A stretch of DNA of 10,046 nucleotides from an uncultured Oscillospiraceae bacterium (GCA_900552115.1 URYP01000077.1:1-10046); one strand, 5' to 3'; positions 1 through 6,911 are shown, counted from the first letter of the stretch. Notes: a model not told the origin generated them from the sequence alone. Program-made: numbers and translations.

Positions 1-430
1 GAAGCGGCATTTTGAAGAGCTGAACGACTCACCTTCACTGGGTCGATAATTCCTGCTTCAATCATGTTGACCCACTCACCTGTTGCAGCATTGAATCCAG
101 TTCCGACTTCTGCATGCTTCAAGCGATCAATGACAATTGATCCTTCATAGCCTGCATTGTGGGCAATTTGGCGTACAGGTTCTTCCAAGGCGCGAAGCAC
201 GATGTTGCGTCCTGTCGCTTCATCCCCTTCCAATTCAAGGGTTTCAACTGCAGAAATAACGTTGGCAAGGGCCGTACCACCACCGGCAACAATTCCTTCT
301 TCAACCGCTGCGCGTGTCGCATTGAGGGCATCTTCGATGCGGAGTTTCATTTCTTTGAGTTCAGTTTCAGTTGCAGCTCCGACCTTAATCACAGCTACAC
401 CACCGGACAATTTAGCTAGGCGCTCTTGCA
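1..430 (-). other. Foreign-looking 3' segment of groEL (mosaic or chimera)
   Basis: By hand count positions 1-420 are about 50% GC, against about 60% for 481-720 in the same gene. Leucine codons here are CTT, CTC, TTG and CTA with no CTG, glutamine is CAA, glycine is often GGA and glutamate almost always GAA; the rest of the gene prefers CTG, CAG and GGC. The encoded residues (for example ETELKEMKLRIEDALNATR and EPVRQIAHNAGYEGSIVID) resemble streptococcal GroEL from memory. The reading frame is uninterrupted across the join. The boundary can only be set to about 400-460, because the protein there (FDREKLQERLAKLSGGVAV) is nearly invariant across Firmicutes. A natural recombinant and an assembly chimera both fit; the second is common at conserved genes. 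Confidence 0.65.
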
Positions 431-1517
431 GTTTTTCACGGTCAAAATCAGAGGTGGTGTTTTCGATCTGGGTACGAATCTGGCCGACGCGTGCTTTGAT
501 TTCGCCCGAGTCGCCGGCGCCATCGACGATGATGGTGGTTTCTTTGAGCACCTTGACCTGGCGGGCGCGGCCCAGCTGGTCGATGGTGGCTTCTTTCAAA
601 TCCAGACCCAGTTCATCGGAGATAACCTGGCCGCCGGTCAGGATAGCGATATCCTGCAGCATCTCTTTGCGGCGGTCGCCAAAGCCGGGGGCTTTAACCG
701 CTACACAGGTAAAGGTGCCGCGCAGCTTATTGACAATCAGGGTGGACAGCGCTTCGCCTTCCACATCCTCCGCCACGATTACCAGCTTCTTGCCGGCCTG
801 CAGGATCTGCTCCAACAGGGGCAGAATGTCCTGTACATTGGAGATTTTCTTATCGGTAATCAGGATATACGCGTCGTCGATGACGGCTTCCATTTTATCG
901 GTATCGGTCACCATGTAAGGGGTGATATAGCCGCGGTCAAACTGCATGCCTTCCACCACTTCGGAATAGGTTTCCGCGGTTTTGGATTCTTCCACGGTAA
1001 TCACGCCGTCGGCCGACACCTTTTCCATGGCCTCGGCAATCAGTTTGCCGATTTCCGCGTCACCGGCGGAGATGGTCGCCGCGCTGGCGATATCCTCGGT
1101 GCCGCTGACCATTTTGGAATTGGCGACAACCGCTTCCACAACCGCGTCCACCGCGGTCTGGATGCCGCGCTTGATACCCATCGGGTTCGCGCCGGCCGCC
1201 ACGTTCTTCATGCCTTCACGGATCAGCGCCTGCGCCAGCAGGGTGGCGGTAGTTGTACCGTCGCCCGCCACGTCATTGGTTTTGGTGGAAACCTCTTTGA
1301 CCAACTGCGCGCCCATGTTTTCAAAGGGATCGTCCAGCTCGATTTCCTTGGCGATGGTCACACCGTCGTTGGTGATCAACGGCGCGCCGAATTTTTTATC
1401 CAGCACCACGTTGCGGCCTTTCGGGCCCAGGGTAATTTTCACGGTATCGGCCAGCTGATCCACGCCTCTCTGCAGCGCCTTGCGGGCCTCTTCCCCAAAC
1501 AGAATTTCTTTAGCCAT
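1..1517 (-). CDS. groEL: Chaperonin GroEL (Hsp60), 3' end missing
   Basis: Large subunit of the cytosolic ATP-dependent chaperonin, which folds proteins inside a double heptameric ring capped by GroES. I translated 505 continuous residues with no stop or frameshift; family members have about 540, so some 35-40 C-terminal residues lie beyond the left edge. Seen: VTLGPKGRNVV-like KITLGPKGRNVV near residues 27-38, ATP-site Asp51 in TNDG, GDGTTT at 85-90, GFGDRRK in the apical domain, and Asp396 in RIEDAL, matching the E. coli catalytic Asp398. The ATG at 1517 follows AGGAGG by about 8 bases. It is second in groES-groEL with a 35-base gap and shares the CIRCE-controlled promoter. Oddity: upstream of about position 430 the codons and residues are clostridial, below it Streptococcus-like (see findings). 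Identity is certain; integrity as one natural gene is not. Confidence 0.97.
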   Translation of the reverse strand, partial: MAKEILFGEEARKALQRGVDQLADTVKITLGPKGRNVVLDKKFGAPLITNDGVTIAKEIELDDPFENMGAQLVKEVSTKTNDVAGDGTTTATLLAQALIREGMKNVAAGANPMGIKRGIQTAVDAVVEAVVANSKMVSGTEDIASAATISAGDAEIGKLIAEAMEKVSADGVITVEESKTAETYSEVVEGMQFDRGYITPYMVTDTDKMEAVIDDAYILITDKKISNVQDILPLLEQILQAGKKLVIVAEDVEGEALSTLIVNKLRGTFTCVAVKAPGFGDRRKEMLQDIAILTGGQVISDELGLDLKEATIDQLGRARQVKVLKETTIIVDGAGDSGEIKARVGQIRTQIENTTSDFDREKLQERLAKLSGGVAVIKVGAATETELKEMKLRIEDALNATRAAVEEGIVAGGGTALANVISAVETLELEGDEATGRNIVLRALEEPVRQIAHNAGYEGSIVIDRLKHAEVGTGFNAATGEWVNMIEAGIIDPVKVSRSALQNAA

Positions 1518-1552
1518 GGTGTATTCCTCCTATACTGTAATCGATGTACGGT

Positions 1553-1837
1553 TTAGTCGACAATTGCGAGAATATCGTTTTGACGGACAATGGTATATTC
1601 CTCGCCGTCCAGTTTCACCTCGGTACCGGAGTATTTGCTGGTGATAACCTTGTCGCCGGGCTTCAGGTACATGGTGATCTCCTTGCCATCGACGTTGCCG
1701 CCGGGGCCTACCGCTACGACTTCCGCCACCTGGGGCTTCTCTTTGGCGGAGCCCGCCAGGATAATGCCGCTTTTTGTGGTTTCTTCGGCTTCGACCATTT
1801 TGATAACCACACGGTCAGCAAGAGGTTTGATAGTCAT
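1553..1837 (-). CDS. groES: Co-chaperonin GroES (Hsp10)
   Basis: Small heptameric lid of the GroEL chaperonin, 94 residues, normal for the family. It begins MTIKPLADRVVIK, the standard GroES start; the mobile loop that docks on GroEL is EETTKSGIIL near residues 18-27; VAVGPG and LKPGDKVITSKYSGTEV follow, and it ends DILAIVD. I chose the ATG at 1837 because GGAGG lies 8 bases upstream. An in-frame TTG two codons earlier would sit only 2 bases from that ribosome binding site. It is the first gene of groES-groEL and is transcribed from the promoter at 1905-1932 under the CIRCE operator, so expression should be heat-inducible and HrcA-repressed. Codon use matches the clostridial part of groEL. 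Nothing is missing. Confidence 0.98.
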   Translation of the reverse strand: MTIKPLADRVVIKMVEAEETTKSGIILAGSAKEKPQVAEVVAVGPGGNVDGKEITMYLKPGDKVITSKYSGTEVKLDGEEYTIVRQNDILAIVD

Positions 1838-1867
1838 AAACAATTCCTCCCATATGAGTTGTTAATT

Positions 1868-1894
1868 TTAGCACTCGCACCTTTCGAGTGCTAA
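1868..1894. promoter_or_regulatory. CIRCE operator (HrcA binding site)
   Basis: A perfect inverted repeat, TTAGCACTC at 1868-1876 and GAGTGCTAA at 1886-1894, separated by exactly 9 bases. This is the textbook CIRCE element bound by the heat-shock repressor HrcA. It lies just downstream of the -10 box of the groES promoter, around the expected transcription start and 30 bases upstream of the groES ATG, the usual repressing position. hrcA itself is not in the window. Confidence 0.98.
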
Positions 1895-1904
1895 GCCGTA
1901 TCCT

Positions 1905-1932
1905 ATTGTATCCTAAATCTTGGAAAAATCAA
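1905..1932 (-). promoter_or_regulatory. Sigma-A-type promoter of groES-groEL
   Basis: On the minus strand TTGATT (1927-1932) and TACAAT (1905-1910) are separated by 16 bases, close to the TTGACA/TATAAT consensus. Transcription would start near 1898, immediately before the CIRCE repeat, so HrcA binding would block initiation or early elongation. Confidence 0.85.
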
Positions 1933-2217
1933 GTAGTAAAATGCAGTTTTTTTGATTCTTCATAATTTTTTTACAAACAGGGTACTGAATTATTTACCGG
2001 GTGCAGCCGCCACACCCGGTGTAACGACAGCAAAAGCCCAAAACCTGCTAAAGAATGCAAAATATTACTTTAAGATCCTATAATCCATTCCTATACACGT
2101 CATGCAGAGCCGCCAACAACAGGACCTTGCCGCTAATAAAAAACTGTACCTGTCTGCCCGCCGTGGACGCTAGGAACTCTATATAAATGCATTCCTGCAT
2201 ACAGGAATTAAAATTCA
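1933..2217. other. Non-coding gap between tsf and groES
   Basis: About 285 bases with no credible coding frame, tRNA or recognisable RNA family. It holds an AT-rich stretch (1937-1980), a perfect 8-base inverted repeat ACCGGGTG/CACCCGGT (1996-2003 and 2013-2020, 9-base loop) and a 7-base inverted repeat ATTCCTG/CAGGAAT (2191-2197 and 2202-2208, 4-base loop). Neither repeat is followed by a convincing T-tract on either strand, so I do not call them terminators. Confidence 0.6.
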
Positions 2218-2248
2218 AAAAGGGTTTGCTCTGAGAGCAAACCCTTTT
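2218..2248 (-). terminator. Rho-independent terminator of rpsB-tsf
   Basis: A perfect 14-base-pair hairpin: AAAAGGGTTTGCTC pairs with GAGCAAACCCTTTT across a 3-base loop. In the tsf direction the stem runs into TTTTTGAATTTTAA, a good T-tract. It begins 16 bases after the tsf stop codon. A smaller repeat ATAATCG/CGATTAT (2252-2268) overlaps the stop codon itself. Confidence 0.93.
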
Positions 2249-2264
2249 CATATAATCGAAACGA

Positions 2265-3188
2265 TTATTTCATCATGCCAGCGACTTCGGCAGCAAAATC
2301 ATCTTCGCGCTTCTGCAGGCCTTCGCCCTTTTCAAAGCGGACATAATCCACCACTTTCATCGCGCCTACTTTTTTCGCCTCGTCGGCCACATACTGCTCG
2401 ACCGTGACGTCGCCGTTTTTCACAAACGCCTGCTGCATCAGGCAGTTCTGCTCATAAAACTTGCCGATACGGCCGCCGACCATCTTCTCGATGATGTTGG
2501 CGGGTTTATTGGCGTTTTTGGGATCGTTCTGAATCTGGGCGATCAGCACTTCTTTTTCACGCTCGATATCCTCAGCCGGCACGTTGGCTTTATCCAGATA
2601 CAGGGGGTTCAGGGCCGCGATCTGCATCGCAACGTCCTTGCCGCACTCCTGCAGCACATCCGAACCGGACGCCGCGGCATCCGCTTCAAATTTCACCAAC
2701 ACGCCGATACGGCCGCCGCCGTGGACATAGGCCACGGTGTCGCCTTCGTAACGGACAAAGCGGCGTATGCTCAGATTTTCGCCGATAACCAGGATTTTAT
2801 CCCGCAGGGCGTCGGCCACCGTCAGACCGCCCTCAAAAGGCAGTTCCAGCAGAGCCGGCACGTCCGCCGGATTTTTCTCAGCCACAATAGCCGCCAGCGC
2901 CTTGACGAAGGCCTGGAAATCTGCGTTTTTACCGACAAAGTCAGTCTCGGAATTGACTTCGATAACCACGCCCACTTTTTTGGCGCTGTCCGCAAAGGCG
3001 TAAACAAGACCCTCCGCCGCGATACGGCCGGATTTTTTCGCCGCTGCCGCCAGGCCCTTTTCACGCAGAATATCAATAGCTTTTTCCATATCGCCGTCGG
3101 TCTCGGTCAGGGCTTTTTTGCAGTCCATCATACCAACGCCGGTTCTTTCGCGCAGCTGCTGCACGTCTTTTGCCGTAAATGATGCCAT
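2265..3188 (-). CDS. tsf: Elongation factor Ts (EF-Ts)
   Basis: Guanine-nucleotide exchange factor that releases GDP from EF-Tu during translation elongation, in the cytosol. The protein has 307 residues, usual for Clostridia. Seen: the N-terminal UBA-like domain with LRERTGVGMMDCKKAL (residues 12-27), the core TDFV motif at 82-85 (SETDFVGKNADFQAF) whose Asp-Phe pair inserts near the Mg site of EF-Tu, then the two core subdomains ending in VDYVRFEKGEG. The ATG at 3188 has AGGAGG nine bases upstream (3198-3203); an in-frame TTG at 3197 abuts that site and is too close. It follows rpsB by 37 bases in one operon and is followed at once by a strong terminator. pyrH and frr, which often come next in Firmicutes, are not here. 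Confidence 0.98.
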   Translation of the reverse strand: MASFTAKDVQQLRERTGVGMMDCKKALTETDGDMEKAIDILREKGLAAAAKKSGRIAAEGLVYAFADSAKKVGVVIEVNSETDFVGKNADFQAFVKALAAIVAEKNPADVPALLELPFEGGLTVADALRDKILVIGENLSIRRFVRYEGDTVAYVHGGGRIGVLVKFEADAAASGSDVLQECGKDVAMQIAALNPLYLDKANVPAEDIEREKEVLIAQIQNDPKNANKPANIIEKMVGGRIGKFYEQNCLMQQAFVKNGDVTVEQYVADEAKKVGAMKVVDYVRFEKGEGLQKREDDFAAEVAGMMK

Positions 3189-3225
3189 GGGATTCAACCT
3201 CCTACTGTTTTATCGCAAAGAAAAA

Positions 3226-3972
3226 TTACGCTTCCGCAGGGGCGGCAGCCGGAGCTTCCGCCGCAGCCGGAGCCTCTTCCGCGCCATCCTGGCCCTGACG
3301 GCCTTCAATGATCGCGTTTGCCATCGTCGCCGCCAGCAGTTTCACCGCACGGATAGCGTCGTCGTTGCCGGGAATGACATAATCGACGTCGTCGGGATCA
3401 CAGTTGGTGTCCACAATGGCGACGATCGGAATTCCGAGCTTCTTCGCTTCGGCCACCGCGATTTTTTCCTTGCGGGGGTCGACGATAAACAGGGCGCCAG
3501 GCAGTTTTTTCATATCTTTAATGCCGCCCAGGAATTTTTCCAGTTTTTCGATTTCATGATTGAGTTTGATGACTTCCTTTTTGGGAAGCAGATCAAAGGT
3601 GCCGTCCTCTTCCATCTTTTTGAGCTGCGCCAGGCGGGCGATACGGCCCTGGATGGTGCGGAAGTTGGTCAGCATGCCGCCCAGCCAGCGGGCGTTGACG
3701 AAGTACGCGCCGGCGCGCTCCGCTTCTTCGCGGATAGAATCCTGCGCCTGCTTTTTGGTGCCGACGAACAGGACGTTCTGGCCGTTCGCGGACAGCTCAC
3801 GGACAAACGCGTAAGCCTCTTCCAGCTTGCGGACGGTCTTCTGAAGATCGATGATGTAGATGCCGTTGCGCTCCGTGAAAATGTACGGAGCCATTTTGGG
3901 GTTCCAGCGGCGGGTCTGGTGGCCGAAATGCACGCCAGCCTCCAGCAGCTGTTTCATGGATACGACTGCCAT
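3226..3972 (-). CDS. rpsB: 30S ribosomal protein S2
   Basis: Structural protein of the small ribosomal subunit, needed for S1-type interactions and mRNA binding near the platform. It has 248 residues. Signatures seen: MKQLLEAGVHFGHQTRRWNPKM (6-27, given here as the S2 N-terminal signature), YIFTERNGIYIIDLQKT, VLFVGTKKQAQ (68-77), RWLGGMLTNF, PGALFIVDPRKE and the C-terminal VIPGNDDAIRA. The last ~22 residues are a low-complexity Ala/Pro/Glu tail, common in high-GC-leaning Clostridia. The ATG at 3972 follows AAGGAGG by 8 bases. It is first in rpsB-tsf behind its own promoter and a leader of about 120 nt that may control it. Confidence 0.98.
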   Translation of the reverse strand: MAVVSMKQLLEAGVHFGHQTRRWNPKMAPYIFTERNGIYIIDLQKTVRKLEEAYAFVRELSANGQNVLFVGTKKQAQDSIREEAERAGAYFVNARWLGGMLTNFRTIQGRIARLAQLKKMEEDGTFDLLPKKEVIKLNHEIEKLEKFLGGIKDMKKLPGALFIVDPRKEKIAVAEAKKLGIPIVAIVDTNCDPDDVDYVIPGNDDAIRAVKLLAATMANAIIEGRQGQDGAEEAPAAAEAPAAAPAEA

Positions 3973-3999
3973 AGATAGTTCCTCCTTGGTTTTTACCTC

Positions 4000-4082
4000 C
4001 ACAGCGCCAGAAGCCGGGCCATATGCCCGCACCCTGCCGCAGCCACCGTATAAACGGCACCGACCGCGGAATGATCGCTGTG
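4000..4082 (-). promoter_or_regulatory. Candidate structured rpsB leader RNA
   Basis: In the minus-strand transcript CACAGCG (4082-4076) can pair perfectly with CGCUGUG (4006-4000), closing a domain of about 69 nt. Inside are a CGGGC/GCCCG hairpin (4015-4029, 5-base loop) and a CCGU/ACGG hairpin around 4047-4058. The closing stem ends next to a second GGAGG (3996-4000), 11 bases upstream of the real rpsB ribosome binding site (3981-3985). S2 operons are autoregulated through their leaders in some bacteria, so this may be an S2 binding site. The pairing is seen; the function is inference. Confidence 0.45.
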
Positions 4083-4098
4083 TGCGTTTTGCCGAAAC

Positions 4099-4127
4099 AG
4101 TATACCATAGTCTTCCATTAAAGGCAA
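4099..4127 (-). promoter_or_regulatory. Sigma-A-type promoter of rpsB-tsf
   Basis: On the minus strand TTGCCT (4122-4127) and TATACT (4099-4104) are spaced by 17 bases. Transcription would start near 4092, giving a 5' leader of about 120 nt. I see no terminator between rlmH and this promoter, so read-through from murA-walJ-rlmH is possible. Confidence 0.85.
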
Positions 4128-4209
4128 GCTGCCACCGACTAAATTTTCATACAGAACGAAATTTCTGCGTTTTAACCACCACGTCCACTGATATCCGGCC
4201 AATTTTGTG

Positions 4210-4692
4210 CTATTTATGGTATTTTCCGCCGCTGTTAATTTGAAATGCGCGGTATATCTGCTCCATCAGCATGACACGGGCCAGCTGGTGCGGAAAGGTC
4301 ATCGGGGACATAGACAAACGCCAGCCCGCTGCCTGTTTAACTGATGGAGAAAGCCCCCATGACCCGCCGATGACAAAAACCATATGGCTAACGCCCTCCA
4401 CGGCGCTTTTCTCCATACGGGCCGCCACATCTTGTGAAGAAGCGGGTTTTCCTTCGATGCACAGCGCCGCCGTCAAAGCGCCTGGCGGAATTTTATCCAG
4501 CAAACGGCGCCCCTCGGCTTCCACCGCCGCCGCAATCTGGGACGCGGAAGGCCGTTCGGGAAGGCGTTCCTCCTCGACTTCTATGACCTGAAACCGGCAA
4601 AAGCCGCCCAGCCGTTTCTGGTATTCCGCACAGGCCTCCCGCCAATAAGCCTCTTTACATTTTCCCACGCAGGCAATCGTCACCCGCCGCAT
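4210..4692 (-). CDS. rlmH: 23S rRNA (pseudouridine-1915 N3)-methyltransferase RlmH
   Basis: SPOUT-class methyltransferase that uses S-adenosylmethionine to methylate N3 of pseudouridine 1915 in helix 69 of 23S rRNA on the assembled ribosome. The protein has 160 residues, essentially the family length. Seen: the knot/SAM-binding segment VFVIGGSWGLS (105-115), MTFPHQLARVMLMEQIYRAFQIN (131-153) and the invariant C-terminal YHK. The ATG at 4692 begins one base after the last base of the walJ stop codon; its ribosome binding site is weak, so translation is probably coupled to walJ. An upstream in-frame GTG at 4713 would overlap walJ and adds a segment not seen in the family. Last gene of murA-walJ-rlmH; walJ and rlmH also sit close together in Bacillus. 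Confidence 0.95.
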   Translation of the reverse strand: MRRVTIACVGKCKEAYWREACAEYQKRLGGFCRFQVIEVEEERLPERPSASQIAAAVEAEGRRLLDKIPPGALTAALCIEGKPASSQDVAARMEKSAVEGVSHMVFVIGGSWGLSPSVKQAAGWRLSMSPMTFPHQLARVMLMEQIYRAFQINSGGKYHK

Positions 4693-4693
4693 A

Positions 4694-5485
4694 TTAAAAC
4701 ACCACCATCTCACAGCCGCCCTGCGGGGACGCCACTCTCAGCAGGAAATCCGTGCCTTCCCGCAGCCCGTCGCCGCACAGCGCGGTACGGGCCGTCAAGT
4801 AGGCGAGCTCCGGGGTATTGTTCTCACGGCTGAGATGCGCCAGCACAAAGCGGGAGGTTCCTTTACGGGCAAAGCCCTGAAGCTCCTGCGCGCAGTCCTC
4901 ATTGGACAGGTGGCCCTTTTCCGACAAAATGCGCCGCTTGAGCGGATACGGATAGGGGCCGCATTCCAGCATACGCACCACATGGTTGGATTCTAGATGG
5001 ATCAGGTCGCAGCCGGTGAGCGCGTCCCGCACCTCGTCCGTCATGATTCCCATGTCTGTCGCTACAGCGATTCGGCGTTCGTCCGGCGTCTGAAAGCAAA
5101 AGCCCATGCTTTCGGCACAATCGTGCGACGTATGGAACGCCTTGACCCGCATATCCGCGATCTCGCACTCCCCCGGCTCCAGCATGGCGCCCAGGTCTCC
5201 CTCACCGAGGATACCGTCTCTCTGCAGGCTCTGCCATGTCCCCCGGGAGGCGTAAACCGGATAATGAAACCGCTTGAGCAGTACCCGCAGCCCCGCCACA
5301 TGGTCCCGGTGCTCATGCGTGACCAGTACCGCCCTTACAGATGCGGGATCGATTTCCCGCTCCCGCAGGGCGGTTTCTATCCGTTTGGCACTGACGCCGG
5401 CATCAACCAGTACCCCGCCGTCCGCTGTTCCGACATATGTACAATTGCCGCTGCTGCCGCTGAAAAGCGGACAATATCGAGCCAT
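4694..5485 (-). CDS. walJ: Metallo-beta-lactamase-fold exonuclease WalJ/YycJ
   Basis: Metal-dependent MBL-fold hydrolase of the YycJ/WalJ group; the family has 5'-3' double-stranded DNA exonuclease activity and in Bacillus is tied to the WalRK cell-wall/division system. It has 263 residues against about 264 in B. subtilis. Seen: the N-terminal FSGSSGNCTYV (8-18), VLVDAG (25-30), metal motif THEHRDH (His57, His59, Asp61, His62), FHTSHD (117-122), Asp144 in ATDMG, HLSNED (192-197) and LAHLSRENN (216-223, His217). The ATG at 5485 has AAAGGA about 10 bases upstream; an in-frame TTG at 5539 would put a terminator-like hairpin inside the gene. No walR or walK is nearby. Here it lies between murA and rlmH. 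The exact substrate is inferred from the family. Confidence 0.9.
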   Translation of the reverse strand: MARYCPLFSGSSGNCTYVGTADGGVLVDAGVSAKRIETALREREIDPASVRAVLVTHEHRDHVAGLRVLLKRFHYPVYASRGTWQSLQRDGILGEGDLGAMLEPGECEIADMRVKAFHTSHDCAESMGFCFQTPDERRIAVATDMGIMTDEVRDALTGCDLIHLESNHVVRMLECGPYPYPLKRRILSEKGHLSNEDCAQELQGFARKGTSRFVLAHLSRENNTPELAYLTARTALCGDGLREGTDFLLRVASPQGGCEMVVF

Positions 5486-5504
5486 ACACGTCCCATCCTT
5501 TGTA

Positions 5505-5536
5505 CAAGAAAAGATTCTCCGCATAGGCGAAGAATC
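5505..5536 (-). terminator. Terminator-like hairpin between murA and walJ
   Basis: In the minus-strand RNA GATTCTTCGC (5536-5527) pairs with GCGGAGAATC (5522-5513) over a CTAT loop, ten pairs including one G-U, followed at once by TTTTCTTG. This has the form of an intrinsic terminator, placed 26 bases after the murA stop and just before the walJ ribosome binding site. It may let only part of murA transcription reach walJ-rlmH, or act as an attenuator. Confidence 0.7.
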
Positions 5537-5562
5537 CAATCGACATATGTGCTATTAAAGCC

Positions 5563-6849
5563 CTACAGGGCCTGCGCCATCGGCGCGTCCGGCACCGTCA
5601 TGCGGCGGATATCCGCCCCCAGGTGCACCAGCTTTTCGACAATGCTGTCATATCCGCGTTCGATATGCTGAATATCTTCGATTTCCGTATGGCCATGCGC
5701 CACCAGAGCGGCGATAACGACCGCCGCGCCAGCCCGCAGATCCACCGCTTTGACCGGGGCGGCTTCCAGGTGATCCACCCCCTGGAAAACGGCAACCTTG
5801 CCGTCCACCTGAACCTGAGCGCCCATGCGGCGCAGTTCATTGATATACCGGAAACGGTTTTCCCAAATGCCTTCCGTGATGATGCTGGCGCCGTCCGCCA
5901 GGGACAACAACACGCCGATCTGCGGCTGCATATCGGTGGGAAAGCCCGGATGCGGCATGGTTTTGACGTTACAGCGTTTGATGGGACCGTTCATCACCAC
6001 CCGTACCGCTTCATCATACTCTTCCACCACGGCGCCCACTTCCTGCAGCTTGGCGGTGATTGATTCCAGGTGCTTGGGGATAACGCCCCGAATGGTGACA
6101 TCCCCGCCTGTCGCCACAGCGGCCGCCATATAGGTGCCCGCCTCGATCTGGTCGGGAATGATGGAATAGGACGTGCCTTCCAGATGATCCACACCCAGCA
6201 CCTTGATCACATCGGTGCCGGCGCCGCGGATATCCGCCCCCATGGAGTTGAGAAAATTGGCCAGGTCCACAATATGCGGTTCCTTGGCCGCGTTTTCGAT
6301 GATTGTCATGCCCTTGGCCCGCACCGCCGCCAACATGATATTGACGGTCGCGCCGACCGAGACCATATCCAGATAAATCGAATTGCCAACCAGGCGGTCG
6401 GACTGCACTTCAATCATACCGTTTTCCATCGGCGATACCACCGCCCCCAACGCGCTGAAGCCTTTCAGGTGCTGGTCGATGGGACGCACGCCGAAATTGC
6501 AGCCACCGGGCATGGACACGCGTGCCTCACCGTAGCGGCCGAGCAGGGCGCCGATAAAATAATACGACGCGCGCATATGCCGCGCCAGATCGTGCGGCAC
6601 AGTGTGGGTGAAAATGCCCCGGGGGTCAATTTCGACCGCGTGCTTGTCCACTCGCCGAACAACCGCCCCCAGGCTGGACAGGATCTCCAGGGCGGTTGTA
6701 ACGTCGGCAATATTCGGAATATTATCAATATGGCAAACGCCATCGGAAAGAATCACAGCGGGAAGAATCGCTACAACAGCATTTTTGGCGCCGCTGATCT
6801 CCACGTCTCCCTGAAGACGGCAGCCCCCTTGAATAATGAATTTATCCAA
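5563..6849 (-). CDS. murA: UDP-N-acetylglucosamine 1-carboxyvinyltransferase MurA
   Basis: Cytosolic enzyme that transfers enolpyruvate from PEP to UDP-GlcNAc, the first committed step of peptidoglycan synthesis and the fosfomycin target. It has 428 residues, near the usual 420-435. Seen: Lys22-Asn23 in SGAKNA, the mobile loop PGGCNFGVRPID with Cys117 (E. coli Cys115) and Arg122, Asp306 in FPTDMQ (E. coli Asp305), Arg372 in DLRAG and Arg398 in HIERGYD. Keeping Cys117 predicts fosfomycin sensitivity at the target. Start: a TTG at 6849, the only start codon that keeps the family N-terminus MDKFIIQGG, with GAGGG six bases upstream; no in-frame ATG precedes it. First gene of murA-walJ-rlmH, behind the promoter at 6883-6911. 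Firmicutes often have two murA paralogues; only one is in the window. Confidence 0.97.
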   Translation of the reverse strand: MDKFIIQGGCRLQGDVEISGAKNAVVAILPAVILSDGVCHIDNIPNIADVTTALEILSSLGAVVRRVDKHAVEIDPRGIFTHTVPHDLARHMRASYYFIGALLGRYGEARVSMPGGCNFGVRPIDQHLKGFSALGAVVSPMENGMIEVQSDRLVGNSIYLDMVSVGATVNIMLAAVRAKGMTIIENAAKEPHIVDLANFLNSMGADIRGAGTDVIKVLGVDHLEGTSYSIIPDQIEAGTYMAAAVATGGDVTIRGVIPKHLESITAKLQEVGAVVEEYDEAVRVVMNGPIKRCNVKTMPHPGFPTDMQPQIGVLLSLADGASIITEGIWENRFRYINELRRMGAQVQVDGKVAVFQGVDHLEAAPVKAVDLRAGAAVVIAALVAHGHTEIEDIQHIERGYDSIVEKLVHLGADIRRMTVPDAPMAQAL

Positions 6850-6882
6850 TGATTTCCCTCTCCCAAACGATTTAATATTCCT

Positions 6883-6911
6883 ATTATATCACTGATACGG
6901 GCAAAAATCAA
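6883..6911 (-). promoter_or_regulatory. Sigma-A-type promoter of murA operon
   Basis: On the minus strand TTGATT (6906-6911) and a perfect TATAAT (6883-6888) are separated by 17 bases. Transcription would start near 6876, giving a leader of about 27 nt that contains the GGGAGAGGG ribosome binding region of murA. Confidence 0.88.

Noticed and set aside
426..1556. A 376-codon open frame on the plus strand, opposite groEL and groES.
   Set aside because: It is antisense to two certain genes, has no ribosome binding site, and its His/Gly/Phe/Asp-rich composition is what the complement of GC-rich coding sequence gives. The similar 157-918 plus-strand frame is rejected for the same reason.
2021..2190. 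Checked for a tRNA, riboswitch or pseudogene in the tsf-groES gap.
   Set aside because: No cloverleaf, no T-loop GTTCRA sequence in position, and no frame with recognisable protein fragments.
3973..4032. Extension of rpsB upstream to an in-frame start at 4032.
   Set aside because: It would remove the strong AAGGAGG site from its place before the ATG at 3972 and add a non-conserved N-terminus to S2.
6070..6852. A 260-codon plus-strand open frame opposite murA.
   Set aside because: Fully antisense to murA, His-rich, with no ribosome binding site or recognisable domain.
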